DNA from: an uncultured Oscillospiraceae bacterium
GTDB taxonomy: Bacteria; Bacillota; Clostridia; Oscillospirales; Acutalibacteraceae
Reading direction: 5' to 3'
Length of the DNA stretch: 27,500 nucleotides
NCBI GenBank assembly: GCA_900543555.1
Contig: UQRL01000032.1
Span: 1-27,500 of the forward strand
Below, one piece after another: positions 20,844 through 27,500 of this stretch. The stretch's first letter is position 1; each line of letters starts with the position of its first letter. The position numbers and the translations under genes are program-made. The notes below the pieces were generated by a model. The model saw nothing but the letters and a program-made list of their open reading frames with translations, was not told the origin of the DNA and did no database searches.

Positions 20844-21569
20844 ATGACTGATTTTGATAACAAGGAGATGCAGGAGCAGCCAGAGGCCGCCGCACCGGCC
20901 TCCTCTGAACCCGCCTCCCAGCAGCCCCCCGCAGCCCAGCAAGAGCCCCAGCCCGCCCCTCAAGAGGAGGCTGCCGCCCCCCAGCCGGAAAAAGCCGCGG
21001 AGAGCACCCCTCCTTATGGAGGCCATGTTCCCCACCTGACGCTGGACCCCAATGAGGCCGAGCCCTTTCAAAATGACCCCTTCCACGCGCCAGAGCCCCC
21101 ACGGGCGCCGGAACCTCCCAAGCCCGAACCCGAATACCAGCAGCCGCCTCAGCACAACGAGCCTGCCTATGGCGCCCCGCAGTACGGGACTCCCCCCTAC
21201 GGCCAAGGGCAGTATGGGGCCCCCCAGTACGGCGGCCCCCAATATCAGCCCCCCCAGTACAGCCAGCCCCCGCAGCAGCCTTATTACCCGCCCCAGTACA
21301 ATGTGCCTCCGGCGGGCTATACCCAGAAAAGCCGTTTAGCGGCCGGCCTGCTGGCAATCATGCTGGGATTCCTGGGAATACACAATTTCTACCTGGGATT
21401 CACCTCCCGGGGCGTGGCCCAGCTGGTCATCTCCCTGGTGGGAGGCGTGGTCACTTGCGGCCTGGCCACCCTTGCTGTGGTTGTCTGGGCCTTTGTAGAG
21501 GGCGTGATGCTTCTTTCCGCCTCTCCCTCCCGTATGTATGACGGCCATGGCGTCATTCTGCGCGACTGA
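20844..21569 (+). CDS. TM2-domain protein with long Pro/Gln/Tyr-rich N-terminal region
   Basis: 241 residues. Residues 1-155 are disordered and low-complexity: first an acidic Ala/Pro/Gln/Glu part, then tandem degenerate repeats of the type PQYG-x-PPYG / YGAPQYGGPQY. The C-terminal TM2 domain (about 158-225) is YTQKSRLAAGLLAIMLGFLGIHNFYLGFTSRG and a second helix, clearly paralogous to the preceding protein. It ends YDGHGVILRD, like the neighbour's ANGVFLKD. AAAGGAG lies upstream of the ATG. Tyr/Pro repeats of this kind often mediate assembly, but its function is unknown. Confidence 0.9.
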   Translation: MTDFDNKEMQEQPEAAAPASSEPASQQPPAAQQEPQPAPQEEAAAPQPEKAAESTPPYGGHVPHLTLDPNEAEPFQNDPFHAPEPPRAPEPPKPEPEYQQPPQHNEPAYGAPQYGTPPYGQGQYGAPQYGGPQYQPPQYSQPPQQPYYPPQYNVPPAGYTQKSRLAAGLLAIMLGFLGIHNFYLGFTSRGVAQLVISLVGGVVTCGLATLAVVVWAFVEGVMLLSASPSRMYDGHGVILRD

Positions 21570-21599
21570 GAAAACACGCTGCCGGAAACAAAAAACACA

Positions 21600-21630
21600 A
21601 GGGCCGCCCAGCCAGGCGGCCCTTTCTCTA
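21600..21630 (+). terminator. Terminator of the TM2 genes
   Basis: AGGGCCGCC-CAGCCA-GGCGGCCCT (21600-21623), a 9-bp perfect stem, followed by TTCTCTAT, 30 bp after the second TM2 stop. Confidence 0.8.
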
Positions 21631-21648
21631 TCGCTTTCAGGCTTGCAG

Positions 21649-21693
21649 GCATAAAAAAGCGCCGTCCTAAAAAGGAAACGGCGTTTTTTATGC
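21649..21693. terminator. Bidirectional terminator between convergent units
   Basis: The arms GCATAAAAAAGCGCCGT and ACGGCGTTTTTTATGC can pair around a CCTAAAAAGG-type centre. Flanking A-runs and T-runs give a T-tract in both directions. It ends the minus-strand MATE-to-ECF operon and backs up the TM2 terminator. Confidence 0.75.
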
Positions 21694-21710
21694 GATATGG
21701 GGCAGCTCCT

Positions 21711-22244
21711 TCACGGTCTGGACGCCGCTCCGCAGCGGCGCAGCGCCAGGGTGATCAAAGGGAGCGACGCTGCCTGAAGCACAATGCCCGGCAGGCAGAG
21801 GACGAAGGACTCCTGCACCCACAGGCTCCAGGTATAGCCCGGCACAAAGACAAAGGCATCCAGCAGGCCGCAGAAGACCCGGCCCAACAGCATGGTCCCC
21901 AGCAGGGAAACACTCACGTTCAGCACCGGCGGAGCCGCCGCCAGCAAGGCGGTCAGCAGGCCGGCCAAAAAGCCGTAGATAGCCAGCTCCCACAACAGGC
22001 TGATGGAGAGAAGGCCCTCCGGGGCTCCGGAGAAAAGCTGGGGCAGCAAAGGGATGAGCAGCCCGCAGGACAGGCCATAGGCCGGGCCGCAGAGCAGCCC
22101 GCACAGGAGGACGGGCAACTGCAGGAGCAGCAGGACTTGCTCTCCATTTTCCACCCAGCGGAAGGCCCCGGGCAGAAGCAGGCCCAGCCCCACGCACAGG
22201 GCCGCCAGCAGCAGGTCCAGCAGGCAGCGCTTCGTCTTTCCCAT
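21711..22244 (-). CDS. ECF transporter S-component-like membrane protein
   Basis: 177 residues and very hydrophobic, with about five or six transmembrane helices. The motif LPVLLCGLLCGPAYGLSCGLLIPLLPQLFSGAPEG (about 43-77) matches the 'P.ll.Gl..Gp..G...G.l.Pl' pattern of S components, which bind a vitamin or small metabolite and dock on an EcfAAT module. Another helix pair, LLGTMLLGRVFCGLLDAFV, follows. No EcfA or EcfT is in the window, so it probably shares an energising module encoded elsewhere. It has AAGGAGG at ideal spacing before the ATG and lies 18 bp after nagB. The substrate is unknown; proximity to nagB hints at nothing firm. Confidence 0.7.
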   Translation of the reverse strand: MGKTKRCLLDLLLAALCVGLGLLLPGAFRWVENGEQVLLLLQLPVLLCGLLCGPAYGLSCGLLIPLLPQLFSGAPEGLLSISLLWELAIYGFLAGLLTALLAAAPPVLNVSVSLLGTMLLGRVFCGLLDAFVFVPGYTWSLWVQESFVLCLPGIVLQAASLPLITLALRRCGAASRP

Positions 22245-22262
22245 GGCGGTTTCCTCCTTTTC

Positions 22263-22973
22263 CTATTCCTCCCGGCAGACGATGACTGTCACATCCCGGT
22301 GCAGCTGCAGCACCGAAGCGGGCACCTGGGGCGTCACCCTGCCTGTGAGGGCCTCCTCCAGAATGTAGCGCTTATCCGCCCCCGCAATGAGCAGAATACG
22401 CTCCGCTTTCAGAATGGTTCCCACGCCCATGGTGATGGCCTGGGTGGGCACGTCCTCAATGCGTTCAAACAGCCGGGAATTGGCCTGGATGGTGCTCTCT
22501 GTCAGCTGCACCGTATGGACCACCGGGGGAAAACTGTCGGAAGGCTCGTTAAAGCCGATGTGCCCGTTGCGGCCAATGCCCAAAAGCTGCAGGTCCACCC
22601 CGCCCAGGCTTTGGATCAAGGCCTCATACCGGCGGCACTCCTCCTCCAAGTCCGGGGCAGCGCCATTGGGAAGATGGGTGTTCTCCCGCTGGAGATTCAC
22701 CCGGCTGAACAGGTGGTGGTCCATAAAAAACCGGTAGCTGTTGGGGTCATCCCCCCTAAGGCCGCAGTACTCATCCAGGTTCACCGTGCGCACCTGGGAA
22801 AAGTCCAGCCGCCCCTCCCGATGGGCCTCCACCAGGCGCTCATAGGTTCCAATGGGGCTGGAACCTGTGGCAAGGCCCAAAACACACCGGGGCTTCAGCA
22901 GCACCTGCGCCCCGATGAGCTCTGCCGCCAAAGCGCTCATTTCCTCATAATTGCTCACTTCTAATACGCGCAT
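22263..22973 (-). CDS. nagB: NagB, glucosamine-6-phosphate deaminase
   Basis: Converts glucosamine-6-phosphate to fructose-6-phosphate and ammonia. 236 residues, typical of Bacillota NagB. VLGLATGSSPIGTYERLV (31-48) binds the phosphate, NLDEY (66-69, Asp67) holds the proton-transfer Asp, and GIGRNGHIGFNEP (132-144) contains the ring-opening His138 and Glu143. Asn136 replaces the E. coli Asp141, as in Bacillus enzymes. The start is ATG at 22973 (family opening MRV); a GTG two codons upstream, directly after the stop of the preceding gene, is possible. It is third in the MATE-DMT-nagB-ECF operon. No nagA lies beside it. Confidence 0.95.
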   Translation of the reverse strand: MRVLEVSNYEEMSALAAELIGAQVLLKPRCVLGLATGSSPIGTYERLVEAHREGRLDFSQVRTVNLDEYCGLRGDDPNSYRFFMDHHLFSRVNLQRENTHLPNGAAPDLEEECRRYEALIQSLGGVDLQLLGIGRNGHIGFNEPSDSFPPVVHTVQLTESTIQANSRLFERIEDVPTQAITMGVGTILKAERILLIAGADKRYILEEALTGRVTPQVPASVLQLHRDVTVIVCREE

Positions 22974-22979
22974 CCTCAC

Positions 22980-23903
22980 TCAACCCTTTCCATTTATAGC
23001 CCGGCCTTTCTTGCTGGGCAGCTGCGCCAAAATCACGGCCACAAACACCAGAGCGCACCCAAAAAGTTCTCGCAGGGACAGGGCCTGCCCCAAAATTGCC
23101 CACCCCGCCAAGGCGGCAAATACCGACTCTAGGCTGAGGATGAGAGAGGCCACAGTGGGGTTCACCGTGCGCTGCCCTAAAATCTGCAGGGTATAGCCCA
23201 CCCCGCTGGAAACCACGCCTGTATACAGCAGAGGCACCCAGGCGGAAAGAATATCCCGCCAGGTGAAGGTCTCTAAAAACAGGGCCAGAACCAGGGCGAA
23301 CGCCCCCGCCACCAAAAACTGCACACACGAGAGCCTTACGCCATCCACCCCAGCGGGGACGGAGTCAATGACCAGGATATGCAGAGAAAATACCACGGCG
23401 CTGGCAATCACCAGCAGGTCGCCAGAGGCGATGCCCGCCCCCCCTTTCACGCTGAGAAGGTAAGCGCCCACCAGCGCCAGCACCACCCCGATCCAGACCT
23501 TCAGCCCGGGGCGGCGCCCCAGGAAGATGCCCAGCACCGGCACGATGACAATGTACAGGGCAGTTAAAAAACCGGCCTTTCCCGCTGAAGCGGTCTGCAT
23601 GCCGGCCTGCTGCAGCAGGGTGGCCCCTCCCAACAAAAGGCCGCAGGCGGCGCCCCAGCCAAAGAGGGCTTTCTTCCCCGGAGCGGGGGCGGCCTCTTCC
23701 GGCTGTGCCCCGCTCCGCATACGGGAGGCCAGCCCAATTACCGGCAAAAGAGCCACGCATCCAATAAAGTTCCGCACAGCCGTGAAAGCGCAGGGCCCCA
23801 GATAGTCCATGCCCACGCTTTGGGCCACAAAAGCCGTGCCCCAGATTAAGGCGGTAAGCATCAGCATGGCCCCGCCCCGCAGCTGCCTTGTCTCATTCCC
23901 CAT
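22980..23903 (-). CDS. EamA/DMT-family permease
   Basis: 307 residues with ten predicted membrane helices and the duplicated EamA architecture: MLMLTALIWGTAFVAQSVGMDYLGPCAFTAVRNFIG in the first half and LSCVQFLVAGAFALVLALFLE ... LLYTGVVSSGVGYTLQILGQRTVNPTVASLILSLESVFAALAGWAILGQ in the second. Members export amino acids or other metabolites. The substrate cannot be told. The ATG at 23903 has AAAAGGAGG at good spacing and lies 11 bp inside the end of the MATE gene; a longer reading lacks this. It is immediately followed by nagB. Confidence 0.92.
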   Translation of the reverse strand: MGNETRQLRGGAMLMLTALIWGTAFVAQSVGMDYLGPCAFTAVRNFIGCVALLPVIGLASRMRSGAQPEEAAPAPGKKALFGWGAACGLLLGGATLLQQAGMQTASAGKAGFLTALYIVIVPVLGIFLGRRPGLKVWIGVVLALVGAYLLSVKGGAGIASGDLLVIASAVVFSLHILVIDSVPAGVDGVRLSCVQFLVAGAFALVLALFLETFTWRDILSAWVPLLYTGVVSSGVGYTLQILGQRTVNPTVASLILSLESVFAALAGWAILGQALSLRELFGCALVFVAVILAQLPSKKGRAINGKG

Positions 23904-25284
23904 GCACTGGGACCTCCTTTTCCGCTGTGGACGCATCCCGCGTCAAGTTCTTCATCCAGTTGTACCGGTTGATTTTCACAATCGCCACAAAGCATTTGAG
24001 GATCTGATCGCACTTCAAGCAGGCGAACACCACCCAGGGCGGCGCCCCCAGCCACATGGCAATCAGCGACGAGGGGATGACCACCAAGAACACGAAGATG
24101 GTGTCGTTCTTAAACACAAAGGAGATGTCCCCGCCGGACTTCACCAGCCCAAACAGGCAGGCCGCCTGATAGCAGGTGCCGATGATGGTGACAGAGATCA
24201 CATTGATGAACTGGCGGGAGTACTCCTGGGCCTCGGGGCTGGCATTGTACAAGGAGATAAAGCCATCCCGGAAAAGGAACACCGCCGCCCCAGAGATGAG
24301 GCCCACAAAGAGAAAGATCATCTGCACGGTTTTCGAGTATTCCTTCATCTTCTCATACTGGCCGGCGCCCACGGTCTTGCCGGTGATGATGCCCACCGCC
24401 GAGGACATGCCGTTCATCCAAACGTAGACCAGGTTGTGGAGCATCCCTGTGATGCTGGCCGCCGCGATGACCCCCGCGCTGTAATACCCCAAAATCTTGG
24501 TGTTGGCCAGGGAATTGACCGCCCACACCACCTGCCCGCCGATGATGGGCAGGCCATAGCGGACAAAATCCCGCAAAAGCTGGCCATCCGTATGGAGCAG
24601 ATCCCTCCATCCAAAGCGAAGCTTTTTATCCACAAAAAACACATATCCAATGCTGACGCACATCTCCATAATGCGAGAGATCAGCGTGGCCACCGCCGCG
24701 CCCCGCACCCCCATGGCGGGAAACCCCAAATGCCCAAAGATGAACACATAGTTCAGGCACACGTTGACCACCAGGGCCATGCAGGAAATATACAGTCCAA
24801 TGCGGGCGGTCTCCACGCTGCGCATGGCGGCGATCATCACCTGGGAAACGGAGAAAAAGAGGTAGGTAAAGCCCACAATCTGCACATAGGCCGCACCCTC
24901 CCGGATGACGCCGGGCTCCGTGGTAAAAATGCGGATAACCCACTGGGGGAACAGCACCGCCACCAGCGTGGTGAACAGCCCCACCCCCAGGGCGAACTTC
25001 ACCCCAATGGAAACCACCTTGCGGATGCTGTCCCTGTCCTTTCTGCCCCAGTACTGGGCGGCTAAAATCAAAATCGCGCCCTCAATGCCGCCCACAAACA
25101 TCTGCACCACAGATTGGAGCTGGCCTCCTACATACACGCCAGAGATGGCGTCATCCCCCAGGGACCCTATCATCACGTTATCTGCAAAATTCACCGCAAA
25201 GGTAACCAGGTTCTGCAGAGAGATGGGCACCGCCAGCAGAATCAGCGACCGGTAAAAGGACCGGTCCTTGGTAAACAGAGCCAT
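23893..25284 (-). CDS. MATE-family multidrug/metabolite exporter
   Basis: 463 residues, twelve predicted membrane helices in two halves. The N-terminal block AVPISLQNLVTFAVNFADNVMIGSLGDDAISGVYVGGQLQSV is the classical MatE opening (NorM/DinF-like). The second half has GLPIIGGQVVWAVNSLANTKILGYYSAGVIAAASITGMLHNLVYVWMNGMSSAVGIITGKTVGAG. It uses Na+ or H+ antiport in known members. The ATG at 25284 has GGGGAAGGAA upstream; a start 22 codons earlier has no site and would begin right at the -10 promoter box. It is the first gene of a four-gene operon. Confidence 0.94.
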   Translation of the reverse strand: MALFTKDRSFYRSLILLAVPISLQNLVTFAVNFADNVMIGSLGDDAISGVYVGGQLQSVVQMFVGGIEGAILILAAQYWGRKDRDSIRKVVSIGVKFALGVGLFTTLVAVLFPQWVIRIFTTEPGVIREGAAYVQIVGFTYLFFSVSQVMIAAMRSVETARIGLYISCMALVVNVCLNYVFIFGHLGFPAMGVRGAAVATLISRIMEMCVSIGYVFFVDKKLRFGWRDLLHTDGQLLRDFVRYGLPIIGGQVVWAVNSLANTKILGYYSAGVIAAASITGMLHNLVYVWMNGMSSAVGIITGKTVGAGQYEKMKEYSKTVQMIFLFVGLISGAAVFLFRDGFISLYNASPEAQEYSRQFINVISVTIIGTCYQAACLFGLVKSGGDISFVFKNDTIFVFLVVIPSSLIAMWLGAPPWVVFACLKCDQILKCFVAIVKINRYNWMKNLTRDASTAEKEVPVHGE

Positions 25285-25348
25285 ACGCTTCCTTCCCCTT
25301 TGCCCGGCGTCCGGGCCAAAATTCCCGCTTTTTCTGCGGTTGGCTTTC

Positions 25349-25378
25349 ATTATAGCACTGGCAGCTTCTCAGTGTAAA
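25349..25378 (-). promoter_or_regulatory. Extended -10 promoter of the MATE operon
   Basis: Minus strand TTTACA (25373-25378), 18 bp, TATAAT (25349-25354) with a TGC immediately before it (extended -10, TGnTATAAT). It lies about 65 bp before the MATE start; the intervening leader is unstructured to the eye. Confidence 0.7.
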
Positions 25379-25423
25379 GGGGCTTGCGGGCAGTTTCCCC
25401 TCTTTCCCCCATGAGAAAGAGAC

Positions 25424-25452
25424 AAAAAGGGCGCGGCTTTCGCCGCGCCCTT
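25424..25452 (-). terminator. Terminator of the lipoprotein gene
   Basis: The stem AAGGGCGCGGC-TTTC-GCCGCGCCCTT (25427-25452) is an 11-bp perfect hairpin. On the minus strand it is followed by TTTGTC after the final AAGGGCG arm, giving TTTTTG. It lies 29 bp past the stop. Confidence 0.85.
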
Positions 25453-25481
25453 ACAGAGCCTGTCACAAGGTGGTTCCGCCT

Positions 25482-26861
25482 TTACGCAGAGGCGGAGCTT
25501 TCAGAAGAGGAAGAACTGTCCTGGGAGGACTCTGCACTGCTGGAAGAGCCCTCCGAGGCGGAATTTTCTGAAGCCGCGCTGGAACTGCTCGCGGAGGATT
25601 CGCTGCTGGAGGAAGACTCCGCCTCATCCGGCAGGGGGGTGCCGTCCTCCCGCAGGGCGCCCTGCCGGAACAGGGCCAGCTGGGTCTCAGGGGAGGCCAC
25701 CCCGTCGGCAGTCAATCCGTTAGCCTCCTGGAAACGGCTGACACAGTCCGCCGTGGTGGCGCCGTAATGGCCGTCATACTCCTCGGTCAAATAACCCAGC
25801 TCCTCCAGGCGCTGCTGCAGCGCCAAAACCGCGTCGCCGGTGTCGCCCTCCTCCAGGGTCTCATACTGGGCCAGGAGCTCCTCCTCTTCCAGAGCGGAAC
25901 TCACCTGGTTTTCAATCTCAGAAGTGGGGTCGCTCGCCTCTGTGGAGTTCTCCTCCAGCAGTTCTGGGAAGGCATTGGCGCAGATTTCATAGGCGGCCTC
26001 AATCACAGTGCGGCCCTGCCGCTCCATCAAGCTTGTATCCAGCTCGAACACCTTGTCCTGCTGAACCGCCTGGAACTCGTCGAAGCGGCTGTCACTTTCA
26101 ATCTGCTCCTTGATGCCGGGGGCGCAGAAAATCACATTGGGGTTGGCAATGCGCAGGGACTCGAAATCGTACTCTCCCCCCTCCACGCTGTCAAAAACAT
26201 TGGTAACGCCAGCATAGGACATGATGGTGCTTCCGAACATATCCCCAGTCACAGCGCTTCCATCCAGATCATATAAGTAGCAGGCAGTGGTTACCGTATC
26301 CTGGGGGACGATGCGGTTGATATTGTCCAGGGTGATGAAGATATCCTGGGCAGCAGCAATTCCCGCGTCATATCCGGCGCCGCCGCCCGCCAAAGCGGAG
26401 GCCACCTGGGAATAGAGGCGCTCAAAGTCCTCCCGGTCCGTAGCGGGCTCCACAGAGAGCACCGTAACGCCGGCCCCCTCCAGGGCGCTCTGCGCGTCGC
26501 TGCTGTTGGAATCCAGCAGAACCAGGTCAGGCTGCAAGCCCTGGATGGCTTCTACATCGCCAGCCGCCACCTTCTCCAGTTCCTGCAGGGCGCTCTGGCT
26601 GCACTCCTCACTGGCACCCGCCAGCTGGGTTTCGTAACCCAGGGCAAGAACCACATCCGCCAGGCTGGGAGAAAGCACTACCACCCGGCTGGGCCGGGAC
26701 TGGATGTTTATACCGTTTACCTCCACAGGGAATTCCCCCGTCGCCGCCACTCCCGAGACGATCTCCTCCACCTGAGAGCAACCGGCAAAAGCTCCGCATG
26801 CCAGCAGCACGCACAGCAGCAAAGCCGCAACGCGCCGCAAAGCACTGATATTCCGTCGCAT
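25482..26861 (-). CDS. BtuF/TroA-like substrate-binding lipoprotein fused to a peptidoglycan-binding domain
   Basis: 459 residues. The signal peptide ends in a lipobox (ACGAFAGC) with Cys28 as the predicted lipid anchor. A helical-backbone binding domain like BtuF/FhuD (about 55-300) begins RVVVLSPSLADVVLALGYETQLAGASEEC and includes GLQPDLVLLD and ANPNVIFCAPG; these bind cobalamin, haem or siderophores. Residues 336-398 are a PG_binding_1 domain (GDTGDAVLALQQRLEELGYLTEEYDGHYGATTADCVSRFQEANGL). The C-terminal 50 residues are almost pure Ser/Glu/Ala. No permease or ATPase gene is adjacent. The ATG at 26861 is chosen because it opens the basic signal peptide; its ribosome-binding site (GGAAAGGAA) is distant. 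The ligand is unknown. Confidence 0.85.
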   Translation of the reverse strand: MRRNISALRRVAALLLCVLLACGAFAGCSQVEEIVSGVAATGEFPVEVNGINIQSRPSRVVVLSPSLADVVLALGYETQLAGASEECSQSALQELEKVAAGDVEAIQGLQPDLVLLDSNSSDAQSALEGAGVTVLSVEPATDREDFERLYSQVASALAGGGAGYDAGIAAAQDIFITLDNINRIVPQDTVTTACYLYDLDGSAVTGDMFGSTIMSYAGVTNVFDSVEGGEYDFESLRIANPNVIFCAPGIKEQIESDSRFDEFQAVQQDKVFELDTSLMERQGRTVIEAAYEICANAFPELLEENSTEASDPTSEIENQVSSALEEEELLAQYETLEEGDTGDAVLALQQRLEELGYLTEEYDGHYGATTADCVSRFQEANGLTADGVASPETQLALFRQGALREDGTPLPDEAESSSSSESSASSSSAASENSASEGSSSSAESSQDSSSSSESSASA

Positions 26862-26938
26862 CGTGCAAGACACTTCCTTTCCGAATGGAACCGCCAAAAC
26901 GCGCCAAAGCGGCCCAGCATTCGTGGATAATCTTCTTT

Positions 26939-26968
26939 ATTTTACCCTGATTTCCCCCAGTGTGTCAA
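26939..26968 (-). promoter_or_regulatory. Promoter of the binding-lipoprotein gene
   Basis: Minus strand TTGACA (26963-26968), 18 bp, TAAAAT (26939-26944). It is back-to-back with a plus-strand promoter (16 bp between the two -35 elements). The leader of about 70 nt is too short for a cobalamin riboswitch and shows none of its motifs. Confidence 0.75.
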
Positions 26969-26984
26969 CTCCTTTGAAAAAACC

Positions 26985-27013
26985 TTGACTTTTTCCCCGT
27001 TGCAGACTACAAT
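26985..27013 (+). promoter_or_regulatory. Strong plus-strand promoter upstream of the tRNA-Ser region
   Basis: TTGACT (26985-26990), 17 bp, TACAAT (27008-27013). No convincing protein gene follows. The transcript would reach a small hairpin-plus-T-run at 27054-27074 and, on read-through, the tRNA-Ser fragment and tRNA gene. Confidence 0.7.
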
Positions 27014-27019
27014 AGACAA

Positions 27020-27074
27020 TACCTGAGCTGTGAGGAGATCCGCTCTCTGCAACGGCCGGCGGCGGCCCATTTTT
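27020..27074 (+). ncRNA. Candidate short transcript or attenuated leader (unrecognised)
   Basis: From the predicted start near 27020 to a hairpin GGCCG-GCGG-CGGCC (27054-27067) followed by CATTTTT, a transcript of about 55 nt is defined. It contains GGAGATCCGCTCTC, a weak dyad, and no open reading frame of note. No known RNA family was recognised. The rest of the gap (27075-27268) is AT-rich, with a small AAAGC-TATTTT-GCTTT hairpin near 27175, and holds nothing else I can support. Confidence 0.25.
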
Positions 27075-27268
27075 CTGTTTGGCGGGCATAGGGTCTGTAA
27101 AGCGTTTCTGCTTTTCACTTTTATAAAAATGGCTCTATTCTGCACTTTTTCCGACGTTCAATTCCAAAGCATCGAAAAGCTATTTTGCTTTACATTGCTG
27201 CTTTTATTAGGGCTGCCGTAGAGAAAAGCGGCGACCGCTGTATGTTCTCCTTCAGGAAATTAAATCTT

Positions 27269-27308
27269 GGAGATGTACCCAAGTGGTTGAAGGGTCCGCA
27301 CTCGAAAT
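27269..27308 (+). pseudogene. Truncated tRNA-Ser (5' half only)
   Basis: Forty bases are identical to the first 40 bases of the tRNA-Ser at 27450: acceptor 5' strand GGAGATG, D arm, anticodon stem CCGCA and loop CTCGAAA plus one base. After that the sequence diverges (TTTCCTAG...), with no 3' anticodon stem, variable arm, T arm or acceptor 3' strand. Together with two flanking T residues the identity is 42 bp, at a distance of 181 bp from the second copy. Confidence 0.8.
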
Positions 27309-27449
27309 TTTCCTAGATTTTGGGAAGCTGAGCTTCCAAAAATGGCTCTAGACTGCGGGTTTTCGGGTTTGGGGCGGTTCTAAGGCGGCCCCTGTTCTAA
27401 CGGAAATTCTAAGATTTGCAAAAACCTTCCCTTGTCGGGATGAATATTT

Positions 27450-27500
27450 GGAGATGTACCCAAGTGGTTGAAGGGTCCGCACTCGAAATGCGGTAGGTCG
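27450..27500 (+). tRNA. tRNA-Ser(CGA), 3' part outside window
   Basis: Starts GGAGATG, then TA, D arm CCC-AAGTGGTTGAA-GGG, anticodon stem CCGCA/TGCGG closing the loop CTCGAAA with anticodon CGA (serine codon UCG), and the start of a long variable arm (TAGGTCG), as expected for tRNA-Ser. The stems pair correctly. The window ends in the variable arm. Confidence 0.93.

Noticed and set aside
21170..21300. Tandem repeats inside the second TM2 gene as a possible CRISPR or VNTR
   Set aside because: Degenerate codon-level repeats encoding PQYG-type motifs in frame; a protein low-complexity region, not an array.
25500..25620. Repetitive stretch resembling a short repeat array
   Set aside because: It encodes the Ser/Glu-rich tail of the lipoprotein; repeat units are irregular and without spacers, so it is not a CRISPR.
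26862..26940. Possible cobalamin riboswitch before the BtuF-like gene
   Set aside because: The leader is only about 70 nt and has no B12-box-like sequence or suitable structure.
27030..27221. 63-codon plus-strand ORF before the tRNA region
   Set aside because: No ribosome-binding site, mixed hydrophobic low-information product, and it runs through a terminator-like hairpin.

Overview
The window comes from a GC-rich low-GC-phylum-type bacterium (Bacillota/Clostridia). Strong AGGAGG ribosome-binding sites, ATGA stop-start overlaps, Bacillus-type ArgR/AhrC operator sequence, an ECF-transporter S component and PBSX/Mu-type phage genes point to Clostridia, probably the Oscillospiraceae (Flavonifractor/Lawsonibacter-like). 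The family is an inference from gene style, not a computed placement.

Left part (1-9.6 kb). An arginine operon argG-argH-argC-argJ runs on the minus strand and leaves the window at base 1. Its promoter carries a near-consensus ArgR/AhrC box. Upstream of it is a TVP38/DedA-family membrane protein. Divergently on the plus strand is a sigma-70-family factor coupled to an 806-residue membrane protein that looks like its anti-sigma/sensor, with three copies of a ~245-residue extracellular module. Next comes a small minus-strand STIV_B116/DUF1874-like (YddF/AcrIII-1-type) protein with its own strong promoter.

Middle (9.6-20.3 kb). The ribosome-associated GTPase gene hflX is followed, reading upstream, by a tightly packed 15-gene minus-strand operon. 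It encodes portal, XkdF-like protease/scaffold, capsid decoration protein, HK97-type capsid, head-completion-like proteins, a LysM protein, hub, Mu gp45-like spike, gp46/gp25-like protein, Baseplate J, DUF2313 and a short fibre-like protein. No terminase, sheath, separate tube, tape measure, holin, endolysin, integrase or repressor is present, although every gene is intact. It looks like a compact, possibly domesticated capsid-plus-baseplate particle, and is the most interesting object in the window.

Right part (20.3-27.5 kb). Divergent from the particle operon are two plus-strand TM2-domain proteins, one with a Pro/Gln/Tyr-rich head. A four-gene minus-strand operon follows (MATE exporter, DMT/EamA permease, nagB, ECF S component). 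Next is a lipoprotein that fuses a BtuF/TroA-type binding domain to a peptidoglycan-binding domain and a Ser-rich tail. The window ends with divergent promoters, a candidate short transcript, a truncated tRNA-Ser 5' half and the start of an apparently intact tRNA-Ser(CGA).
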